A stretch of DNA of 64,000 nucleotides from Alphaproteobacteria bacterium. Its GTDB lineage: Bacteria; Pseudomonadota; Alphaproteobacteria; Rhizobiales; Devosiaceae. A program made the translations under genes and the position numbers. The notes under the pieces were generated by a model. That model was not told the DNA's origin. It did no database searches and worked only from the letters and a program-made list of their open reading frames with translations. Every line of letters begins with the position of its first letter. The stretch's first letter is position 1. The stretch is taken from the NCBI GenBank assembly GCA_018828145.1, contig JAHJWO010000003.1:32710-96709 (forward strand), given 5' to 3'. Positions 27,054 to 35,700 of this stretch are shown here, piece by piece.

Positions 27054-28151
27054 ATGAACGTGACCTCTATTTTCAAATGCCTTGCCGCCGGCCTTGCTCT
27101 GCTCGCGCTCCCCGTTACGGCCCATGCGGCGACGCTGGAAGAGATGGCTGGCCAGATGATTGTCGTGGGTTTCCAAGGCGATGACGTGGACGATGCCGAC
27201 GTGGTCGCCCTGCGCGAAGAATTGGCGGCCGGGCGGCTGGGCGGGGTCATGCTGCTCAAGATCAACGTCAAGAGTCTGGGGGCCGTTGGCGCCATGAATG
27301 CCGCCTTCCGCGCCGCGTCGCCGGACCTGCCGCCATTCATCACCCTGGATCAGGAGGGGGGCGCGGTCGAGCGGCTCACCAAGGATGTCGGCTTCCGCGA
27401 AATTCCCAATGCCGCTTCGATAGCCGCCAACAACAGTCCGGCCCAGGCTGCTGCCATTTATTCCACCATGGCCGCGTCGATTGCCGAGCTCGGTTTCAGC
27501 GTCAATTTCGGCCCCGTCACCGATATCAACCGCAATCCCGACAACCAGATCATCGCCAAGTTCGGCCGGGCCTTCGCCAAGGATGCGTCCACTGTCGCGG
27601 CCTATAGCGAAGCCTTCATCACCGCCCATCACGCCGCGGGCCTCCTGACCGCGCTCAAGCATTTTCCCGGCCATGGCTCGTCGACCGGTGACAGCCACGA
27701 GGGGTTCGTTGACATCACCCAGAGCTGGGAGCCCAGCGAGCTCGATCCCTATCGCACGCTGATTGCCGCCGACATCGTCGACATGGTCATGGTTGGCCAC
27801 CTCTATCACGCCGACTATTCCGACGCGGGGTCACAGACGCCGTCCTCGCTGTCCCCGCAATGGATCACCGGCGTGCTGCGCGAGGAGCTCGGCTATGATG
27901 GCGTGGTGATCAGCGACGATCTGGAAATGGGCGCCATCCGCGACCACTTCACCCTCGAACAGACCGTCACCATGGGCGTGCGCGCCGGCATGGATGTGCT
28001 GCTGTTCTCCAACACCGCCAAGTATCGCCCCGGCCTGAACCGCGAGATCCTGGCCATTCTGCTCGCCGAAGCCGAAGACGACCCGGCCTTCGCGGCACGG
28101 ATCGAGCAAAGCTACGAACGCATCGTGGCGCTCAAGTCGCGCATCCGCTGA
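27054..28151 (+). CDS. Glycoside hydrolase family 3, exported beta-N-acetylhexosaminidase-like
   Basis: The 365-residue protein starts with a signal peptide (hydrophobic LAAGLALLALPV, likely cleavage after AHA at residue 25). It then has a GH3 barrel with KHFPGHGSSTGDSHEG from Lys202 and the nucleophile region VVISDDLEMGAI (Asp288). This is the NagZ-like subgroup, which uses a His in the flexible loop as acid/base. NagZ itself is cytosolic, so export suggests action on periplasmic muropeptides or external glycans. ATG 27054 is used because it gives a clean signal peptide. The LpxH-like gene follows 84 bp later. Confidence 0.88.
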   Translation: MNVTSIFKCLAAGLALLALPVTAHAATLEEMAGQMIVVGFQGDDVDDADVVALREELAAGRLGGVMLLKINVKSLGAVGAMNAAFRAASPDLPPFITLDQEGGAVERLTKDVGFREIPNAASIAANNSPAQAAAIYSTMAASIAELGFSVNFGPVTDINRNPDNQIIAKFGRAFAKDASTVAAYSEAFITAHHAAGLLTALKHFPGHGSSTGDSHEGFVDITQSWEPSELDPYRTLIAADIVDMVMVGHLYHADYSDAGSQTPSSLSPQWITGVLREELGYDGVVISDDLEMGAIRDHFTLEQTVTMGVRAGMDVLLFSNTAKYRPGLNREILAILLAEAEDDPAFAARIEQSYERIVALKSRIR

Positions 28152-28235
28152 GTCCCACCTTTTCGTCACCAGCACAGGTTTCCTCCCGCTGCTTCCGCAG
28201 ATAAAGTGCGGCCACGAAGCAGGAGTCGTTGCTTG

Positions 28236-29033
28236 ATGGCGGTTGACCGCGAAGTCCGACAGGTCCGGGCCATTTTCATCTCGGACGTCCACCTGGGCAT
28301 GAAGCCCATCAGGGTGGGGCAGCTCATCGAATTCCTGCGCGCGCATGAAGCCGAGACCATCTATCTGGTCGGCGACATCGTCGATGGCTGGCGCCTGGCC
28401 AAGTCCTGGCACTGGCCCAGCGAATACAACGTCCTCGTGCAGGTGCTGCTCGACAAGGCCAGTTCGGGCACGCGGGTGGTCTACCTGCCGGGCAATCACG
28501 ACGAGTTCCTGCGCGAATATCTCGGCACCTATTTCGGCGAGGTCGAGTTCGTCGACCGAACCGTGCATACCTCGGCCTCGGGCAAGACCTATCTGGTCAT
28601 CCATGGCGATCAGTTCGACGTGGTGGTGATGAATGCCAAGTGGCTCGCCCATGTCGGGGACTGGGCCTACAACGCCGCCCTGCGCGTCAATATCGCCATC
28701 AACTGGGTGCGCCGCCGGTTGGGACTGCAATACTGGTCGCTGTCGGCCTGGGCCAAGCAGAAGGTCAAGAATGCCGTTTCGGTCATTGGTCGCTTCGAGG
28801 AAGCGCTGGTGCACGAGGCCAAGGAATCGGGCGTCGACGGGGTCATCTGCGGCCACATCCATTTTGCCGACATGCATGACCGACTGGGCATCCACTACAT
28901 CAATACCGGCGACTGGGTGGAGAGCTGCACCGCCATCGTCGAGACGGCCGATGGCGCCTTCGAGCTGGTGAAGTGGACGGAAATGGTCGTCGGCGAACCC
29001 CGCAAATTCCGCCTGCGCAAGGCGGCCGGGTAG
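28236..29033 (+). CDS. LpxH-like metallophosphoesterase (UDP-2,3-diacylglucosamine diphosphatase family)
   Basis: The 265-residue calcineurin-like phosphoesterase shows all metal motifs: SDVHLG (Asp17, His19), GDIVDGW at 46-52, GNHDE at 86-90, HGDQFD near 125 and GHIH near 206. LpxH cleaves UDP-diacylglucosamine in lipid A synthesis, but many alphaproteobacteria use LpxI instead and carry LpxH-like paralogues of unclear role. AGGAG precedes both a TTG at 28233 and the ATG at 28236; either could be the start. The exported GH3 gene lies just upstream. Confidence 0.82.
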   Translation: MAVDREVRQVRAIFISDVHLGMKPIRVGQLIEFLRAHEAETIYLVGDIVDGWRLAKSWHWPSEYNVLVQVLLDKASSGTRVVYLPGNHDEFLREYLGTYFGEVEFVDRTVHTSASGKTYLVIHGDQFDVVVMNAKWLAHVGDWAYNAALRVNIAINWVRRRLGLQYWSLSAWAKQKVKNAVSVIGRFEEALVHEAKESGVDGVICGHIHFADMHDRLGIHYINTGDWVESCTAIVETADGAFELVKWTEMVVGEPRKFRLRKAAG

Positions 29034-29295
29034 GCGCTGAGCGCATCTGGGCAGAGCGCTGACGGGGACCTGGCGAGGCCGTGCGTCGGGTTATGAGGCC
29101 GGAGCATGCCGGCGAGTGCGTCGCCTGGGTGACAAGCGCGTCGCAGGATCCTTCCACGCTTGAGCCGCCGTATGTGCCCATGTGGCAACTGGTGGCAAGC
29201 GGCCAGTCGCAACGTTGCACAATCGGCCTTGCTTTGGCAGGCAATGCGAGTCACCAAGGTTTCCGGGCGCTGATTTGCCCGGAGTTCGTTTTTCC

Positions 29296-30489
29296 ATGCC
29301 ATCGGTATTTTCGCGCTCGGCCAGCCCCGAGCTGCGCGCTTCCATTTATCAGTTTACCGTCTATATCCCCGGTGGCGTGGCCTCGGTCTTCCTTGGCATC
29401 TGGCTCAGCGAACATGGTGTGCCGGCCGATCAGATCGGCATCATCAATGCCCTGCCGACCCTGTGCCTGCTGTTGCTCAACATCATTGTCGGCCGCATCG
29501 CCGACAAGGCCGATGACTGGCGCACGGCGCTGATCGTCATCTCGCTGGCCTCCGCGCTGGCGCCGCTGCCGCTGTATTTCGTATCCGAATTCTGGGGCAT
29601 CCTGCTGGTCTGGGCGCTCTGCGCCACCAGCAACGGCCTCGTGGCGCCGGTGATCGACGCGGCCACGGTGCGCATGACGCGTCGCAACGGCACCGATTTC
29701 GGTGCGGTGCGGGCATGGGCCACGGTGGGCTATGTCTTCGCGGCGGCGGGGATTGGCCTCTTGCTCAACGTGCTGGGCTCGGGTGCCTTCGTCACGCTCT
29801 ATGTCGCGACCGTCGTGGTGCGCGCCGCGCTGGCCTATCTGCTGCCGCGCTTTCGGACGCCGGCGCCCAAAGTCACTCTGGCCAATATTCCGGGACCTGC
29901 GCCGCAGCGCACGCGGCTCAAGGATTCGCTGCAGCTCTGGTTCGTCCTGCCCCTGCTCGCCTTTGCGCTGGTCAATTCCAGCAATTCCATCATCGGCAGT
30001 TTTGCCGCTCTGCTCTGGCACGAGAATGGCATCCCCACCTACTTCCTGGGTCCACTGCTGGGCATTGCAGCGGTCGGCGAGGCCATCCTGATGTTTGGCT
30101 GGCGTCGCTTCGGCGGGCGGGTCACTGCGCGCAACATGATCTTGGTGGCGGCGCTGGCGGGCCTGTTGCGCTTCACCGTGATGGCGTTCAACCCGCCGGT
30201 GGAGGTACTGTTCTTCACCCAGCTCCTGCATGCCTTCAGCTTTGGCATGGGCTATTTCGGCGTGGTGCACTTCATCGCCAACTGGACCGATGAGTCCAAT
30301 GCGGCCGAGGCGCAGGGATTTGCCAATATGCTCAATATGGGCGCAGCCATGATGGCGCTGGTCGTGTTCGGCGTGCTGGTCGAGTATTTCGGGTCCTATG
30401 CCTTCTTCTACTCCACCATCACCGCCCTCCTGGCCGTTGTCTGCGTGCTGGTTTCGCTGCGCATCCGGCCGCCCAAGGATGCACATTGA
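29296..30489 (+). CDS. MFS transporter, HcaT/3-phenylpropionate-permease-like, copy 1
   Basis: The 397-residue protein has about twelve membrane helices and lies in the MFS_1-like group. Signature segments are GIWLSEHGVPADQIGIINALPTL, GRIADKADDWRTALI and RMTRRNGTDFGAVRAWATVGY. The last is shared almost exactly with the next gene (RMTRRNGTDFGTIRAWGTVGY), so the two are tandem paralogues in the same direction. Substrate is unknown. ATG 29296 gives an N-terminus matching the paralogue; a GGAG lies somewhat far upstream. Confidence 0.82.
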   Translation: MPSVFSRSASPELRASIYQFTVYIPGGVASVFLGIWLSEHGVPADQIGIINALPTLCLLLLNIIVGRIADKADDWRTALIVISLASALAPLPLYFVSEFWGILLVWALCATSNGLVAPVIDAATVRMTRRNGTDFGAVRAWATVGYVFAAAGIGLLLNVLGSGAFVTLYVATVVVRAALAYLLPRFRTPAPKVTLANIPGPAPQRTRLKDSLQLWFVLPLLAFALVNSSNSIIGSFAALLWHENGIPTYFLGPLLGIAAVGEAILMFGWRRFGGRVTARNMILVAALAGLLRFTVMAFNPPVEVLFFTQLLHAFSFGMGYFGVVHFIANWTDESNAAEAQGFANMLNMGAAMMALVVFGVLVEYFGSYAFFYSTITALLAVVCVLVSLRIRPPKDAH

Positions 30490-30583
30490 CTGCCCCGCCG
30501 AAATCGATATGGCTGGACACATACTGACCAGCCACTGATCTCCCGCCGGTGCTCCCGGTGCAATCGAACCTCGAGTACATTCC

Positions 30584-31786
30584 ATGTCGCTCGCCGTGGC
30601 GCCTGCGCGCCTGACGCCCGAATTGCGCACGACGGCCTTCTACTTCACCTATTTCATGGGGCCGGGGGCGGCGGTGATGTTCCTGCCCATCTGGCTGAGC
30701 GAGAAGGGCATTTCGACCGAGCAGATCGGCCTGATCAATGCGGTCCCGGTCTTTGTCATCCTGGCGCTCAACCTGGTGGTGGGGCGCCTCGCCGATCAGG
30801 CCAAGGACTGGCGGCAGGTGATCGTCATAGGCGCAGTCATCGCCGGCATTGTTCCGATCGGGCTGTTCTTCGTCAACGAGTTCTGGGGCATCCTGCTGTT
30901 CTGGACCCTGGCCAGCCTGCCGGGCGGGGCGATCGGGCCGGTGCTGGACGCCGCCATCATGCGCATGACACGCCGCAATGGGACGGATTTCGGCACCATC
31001 CGCGCCTGGGGCACGGTGGGCTACATGCTGTTCAACGCGCTGACCGGATTCCTCGTCGTCTGGTTCGGGTCAGATATTTTCGTTCCGCTTTTCGTTGGTT
31101 TGGCCTTGTTGCGCGCCGCTGTGTCGCTGCAATTGCCCGCCTTCCGCGCGCCCGCCGGGCTGCCCACCGTTGCGGCGGCCCAGCCGGTCGCCGGCAAGCT
31201 GCGCGAGATCATCACCAAGCCATGGTTCATCCTGCCGCTGATCGGCTTCTCGATCGTTTTCGGCACCCATATCGTGCTCAACGCCTTTGGCTCGCTGCTC
31301 TGGAAGGAGCAGGGGGTGCCCGAAAGCATTATCGGCCCGCTCATCGCGCTGGGCGCTGCGGCAGAGGCCGGCATGATGTTCGTGTGGAAGCGTTTTGGCG
31401 GCACGATATCGGCGCGGAAACTGATCCTGGTCTCGGCCCTTGTCTCCGTACTGCGCTGGATCGCCATGGCCTTCTCGCCCCCGGTGGCCATACTGGTGCT
31501 GCTGCAGCTCACTCATGGCGTCACCTTCGCCCTGGGCTATCTCGGCTGTGTGCATTTCATCGCCAACTGGACCAGCGAGGACATCGCCGCCGAAACGCAG
31601 AGCCTGTTCAATGTGCTGCAGCAGGTCATGTCGGTCATCGCACTGGTCGGCTTCGGCTGGCTGATCGGCCTGTTCGGTCCTCATGCCTACCTCTTCGCCG
31701 CCCTTGCCGCTGCGCTGGGCGCGCTCTGCATCTGGCTGTCGCTCCGGATGATGCAGCCGAAGCCCGATGCGATTGTGACGGGGTAG
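30584..31786 (+). CDS. MFS transporter, HcaT/3-phenylpropionate-permease-like, copy 2
   Basis: The 400-residue twelve-helix protein is the tandem paralogue of the preceding gene. It aligns along its whole length, for example FLPIWLSEKGISTEQIGLINAVP, NEFWGILLFWTLAS and HFIANWTSEDIAAETQSLFN, where copy 1 has HFIANWTDESNAAEAQGFAN. The 94-bp spacer and divergence between copies indicate an old duplication. The substrate is unknown and may differ between copies. Confidence 0.83.
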   Translation: MSLAVAPARLTPELRTTAFYFTYFMGPGAAVMFLPIWLSEKGISTEQIGLINAVPVFVILALNLVVGRLADQAKDWRQVIVIGAVIAGIVPIGLFFVNEFWGILLFWTLASLPGGAIGPVLDAAIMRMTRRNGTDFGTIRAWGTVGYMLFNALTGFLVVWFGSDIFVPLFVGLALLRAAVSLQLPAFRAPAGLPTVAAAQPVAGKLREIITKPWFILPLIGFSIVFGTHIVLNAFGSLLWKEQGVPESIIGPLIALGAAAEAGMMFVWKRFGGTISARKLILVSALVSVLRWIAMAFSPPVAILVLLQLTHGVTFALGYLGCVHFIANWTSEDIAAETQSLFNVLQQVMSVIALVGFGWLIGLFGPHAYLFAALAAALGALCIWLSLRMMQPKPDAIVTG

Positions 31787-31967
31787 GGGCAGGCTTGGCC
31801 GCCGGGCCCGCCTCAACCAGCACCACATCGTGGGTCTTCACGTTGTGGTCTGCTCCTAAAGCTCGGCGCTTTGGCTAGCGCTGAACGCGCCCCTAGGATC
31901 TGTCCACGAGGACACACATGGGGGTAAGGTCCAGACATCCCTTACAAAGCGGCTCAAGCTGAGATGA

Positions 31968-32501
31968 TCAATTTGATCGTGTCAGTTGAAATCGACGCTG
32001 AGTGATCTCCTCGTTGCGAGACATGGAGAATACTCGAACGTCCTCCAACCGGCTGAACCCTAGCCGCGTGAGAATTGCGGCCGAAGCGGGGTTGTCGTCA
32101 GCGCACCCCGCTCGTAGCGCGTTCAGGCCGACATCTTTCATCGCGAACCCTACCAGCCGTTCTGCGGCCTCAAGGCCGAAGCCGCGACCCCACATTGCCC
32201 AGTCGAGCCAATAGCCAATCTCCCCCTCGTCATCCGCAATATCGAACACATCACAGACGCCTATAAATCGGCCCTCGAAGGTGATCGCCAGGCGATAGGC
32301 GCTGCCGTTACGCCACTCCTCAGCGTGGCCCCGAAACCAGTTCGTCATTTTCTCTGGATCGGGCGGGATCGTTGCCGAAACCAGGTTGCGAGCGACTTCG
32401 TGGTTGGATCTGATTTCGAGCGCGCGCGCCACATCCTCCGGCTGGGTTGGGCGGAGGGCAAGGCGCTCGGTCAACAAACGGAAGGAAGGACTATGATCCA
32501 T
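31968..32501 (-). CDS. RimJ/RimL-type GNAT acetyltransferase
   Basis: The 177-residue protein has the GNAT_3 layout: FRLLTERLALRPTQPEDVARA at the start, YRLAITFEGRFIGVCDVFD, GEIGYWLDWAMWGRGFGLEAAERL with the acetyl-CoA loop WGRGFG, and NPASAAILTRLGFSRL at the end. ATG at 32501 follows GAGGT. The group includes ribosomal-protein N-terminal acetylases, but most members act on unknown targets. Confidence 0.85.
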   Translation of the reverse strand: MDHSPSFRLLTERLALRPTQPEDVARALEIRSNHEVARNLVSATIPPDPEKMTNWFRGHAEEWRNGSAYRLAITFEGRFIGVCDVFDIADDEGEIGYWLDWAMWGRGFGLEAAERLVGFAMKDVGLNALRAGCADDNPASAAILTRLGFSRLEDVRVFSMSRNEEITQRRFQLTRSN

Positions 32502-32664
32502 TGTGACCTCTGGAGCGGCTAGATCGGATGGGAGCTCTGAAGCGACACAAGCTTGGGGCAGCGCTGCTGGCACACTAGGGCGATCAGCGAGCGTCCGGCA
32601 ATGGGGTGCCGCTCCCGCCAACAGGCTGCTTCTCGGGTTGCCCTGATCGCGCCAGCCACAAACG

Positions 32665-32694
32665 AAAACGGCCCCGGTTTCCCGGGGCCGTTTT
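32665..32694 (-). terminator. Terminator of the GPR/RgsE-like gene
   Basis: AAAACGGCCCCGG and its reverse complement CCGGGGCCGTTTT form a 13-pair stem with loop TTTC. It begins 20 bp after the minus-strand stop at 32714. The A/T outer pairs give a T run on either strand, so it may act in both directions. Confidence 0.88.
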
Positions 32695-32713
32695 CAATTC
32701 AGTCGGGTCAACC

Positions 32714-35700
32714 TCAGTTCAGCCGGCCACTCGCATGGGCGAGGGTGGTGTAGACCTTGCCGCGGTCCGAGAGCAGGTATTCGCGCGTTTCGGCGGCCGG
32801 GTTGGCGCCGGCGGCGGCGCGCTTCAGCAACTGCTCGAATTCCGACATATAGGCCTGCGCGGTGCGGGCGAAGTCGGGTTCGCGCTGCAGCTTCTTGCGC
32901 ACTTCATCATAGGTGCCCTGGCCGGCCAGCGTGTAGATGCGGCGCGAGAACACGTTGGATTCGCCGGCCTGGTAGCGGGCCCAGGCATCGGCCAGCGCGT
33001 TGTCGTCGATCGAGCGGGCGATTTCTTCGGTCAACCCGGAAAGGCCCGACTGCTGCGGCTGGGGCTGGCTGCCCTGCTGCTTGGCCGTGGCATTGCGCAG
33101 CACGTCGCGCAGCCACCCGCCTTCGCCCGGGGCGACAGGTTCGGCCTCGGCAACGGCGGCCGGCTCGGCGTGGCGCACCGGCTCGGCATGCCGCACCGGC
33201 TCGGGGGAGCGGAAGGGTTCGGGCTGGCGCTCGACGGTGCGGATCGGGTCGACCAGCGTCTGGCGGGCCGGCTCGGGACGATAGGTTTCGCGGGCCGGTT
33301 CGGGCTGGCGCGGCGGCGGCTGGTAGGCCGGCGCCTCGTTACGGGGTTCGGCGCGCAGAGCAGGGCGCTGCGGGCGGCGGTCATTGAGGTCATGCGTCGC
33401 CGGCTGGCTGCGCACGATGGCGTTGAGTTCGCTGAGCGCCTCGATCTGCTCGGCCACGACGCGGCGCATGGCAGCGGCGCTGGCGCGGGTTTCCTCGGGC
33501 AGTTCGTTGACGCCGCGCGCCAGCTCGGCCCGGGTTGCTTCCAGTTCGCTGCCCACTTCGCGGGCGGTTTCGCGCATGGCGCGGGCCGTGTCGTTGAAGC
33601 GCAGGGTGGCTTCCTCGATGGCGCGCTGCATTTCCTCGGCCATCTGCTGCTGGGCCTGCTGCAGGGCTGCTGTGGCGCGGCGGCTTTCGGCATCGGCGGC
33701 CTCGCGGAAGCCGCCCATCTTTTCGGTGACTTCGCCCGTGGTCTCGTCCAGCGCGCGGCGGAAGGTGCCGGCATTGGTGGCAACGGCGTTGCGCACCGAG
33801 GCGGAGCTGTCATTGATGGTTTCGGCCAGCGTGCTGGTTGTTGAGTTGAGCACGTCGGTCACGCTGCCCGCAGTGGACGCCAGCACTTCGCTGACATGGC
33901 TGGCATTGTCCTCGAGCGCCAGGCGCACCGAGGATGCGGTCTTGTTGAGCGCGGCGGCGGCCGCATCGGCAGCGCGCTGCACGGCGCTGTCGACCTGGCT
34001 GGCATTGGTCTGCAGCGCCTCGGTGACGGTGCTGGTCGAGGCCTCGATGGTTTCGACAATGGTGCCGGTGGTGGCGGACAGGGCGTCATCCATGGCGCGG
34101 CGGGCCCCGATCAGGCGGCGCTCGGTGTCATTGACCGTATCGGCGATCGACTGCGCGAACATGCGCATGCGGCCATCGATATCGTCGGCGCGGGCGGCAA
34201 AGCTCTGCGCCAGGGCGTCCATGGCGCCGCGGCGGTCTTCGAGGGTCTGCAGCGCGCCGTCGCTGGTGGTGGCCAGTTCGGTCGAGGCGCGGGCCATCTG
34301 TTCGGCTTCCGCGTCGAGGCGCCCGAGCACCGTCGAGAACTCGTCGACCATGCTGCGGATGGTGGTCTGCAGGGCGCCGACATGCTGGCTGACCATGGCG
34401 CCGGCCTGTTCGGTCTGGCCGATGGCGTCACGCACCGTGTTGGAATAGGTGGCGGTCTGCTGGGCGACGCTGGTTTCCAGGTTCGCCAGGTTGGCCGTCG
34501 AGGCGTCGAGCACGCGCTGCAGCAGCAGGTTGGAGTCGTTGAGCTTGCCCAGTGCAGAGGTGACGTCGGTGAGGATGCGCGAGGTGGAAACCGCCATGAT
34601 GGCTTCGGCTTCCCTGGCATTCTCGCCCAGGGCGTCACGCAGCAGATTGCCATGGCTCATCAGCGCGCCCTGCAGCTGCTCGGACTTCTCGGTCACGAGG
34701 GTGGCGAAGGCGCTGGTGTGCTGTTCCACGGAGCGGTTGATGTCGCTGAGACGGGTCTCGATGCTGTCGACAGCGCCCACGGCCTTGACGGTCAGCAGGT
34801 GATCGATGTCGGTCGCGGCGATGCGGATCTGCTCGAGCGCGGTGCGCACCGCGCTGTCCATGTGGTTGGCCGTGTTGGTGATATCCGACACGATGTTCTG
34901 GCTGGCCGCATTGATGCGGGTAGCAATGGTTTCCTCGATGCGGTCGGCGCCAGCCTCGAGATCGGTCATGGACTGGGTGATCGAGGTGTTGATCGAGGCA
35001 TTGAGCGCGGCGAGGCGCTCTGCCGTGATATCGGCGCGGGCCGTGATGGCCTCGGGCAGGGTGCCCAGGCGCTGGTCCACCATTTCGGTGATTGCGTCGC
35101 GGGCCGAGTTGACGCCGCTCTCGATGAGCAGGGCGGCGCGGCGGGCGCTTTCGCTGACCGAGGTGCTGGCCGAGTCGATGCGCGCAGTGACGCCGTGCTC
35201 GGCGTCCGAGAGGCGGGCGATGGCGCTGTCCAGGCCCTGGCCCAGATTGCTGTTGAGCTCGGCCACCCTGTCGGCGATCAGCGTCGACATCGAGGTCACG
35301 CGCTCGCCCATATTGTCGGTGGCCTCGCGCAGCGAGCCGTCGATCTTGGCGCGGGCTTCCTCGCCCTGCAGGGCGATGGTGTCGGCAAGCTCGGTCGTGC
35401 GCATGCCGATGGTCTCGCCGATCGAGGCCGTATGGGTAGCAAGCGTGTCGGACAGGGCCTGGGTCCGCTGGCCGAGCGCTTCGGACAGCTGCTGGGTGCG
35501 GGTGGTCACGGCCTGGGCCAGCTGCGCGGTGCCGCCATCGAGGGCGGAACGCAGCTCGAGCGAGCGGCTGTCGAGTTCGCCGGTCAGCGTGCCGGTACGC
35601 TCCTCGATCTGGGCGACGAGGGAGGTGGTACGTTCGTCCAGCTGGCTCGCCAGCGTGCCGGTGCGGTCGTCGAGCTGGGACACCAGAGCGTTGGTGCGCT

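Noticed and set aside
29034..29295. Small genes in the 262-bp gap before the first MFS gene
   Set aside because: Short frames there have no ribosome site or recognisable features; the gap shows only minor GC-rich palindromes.
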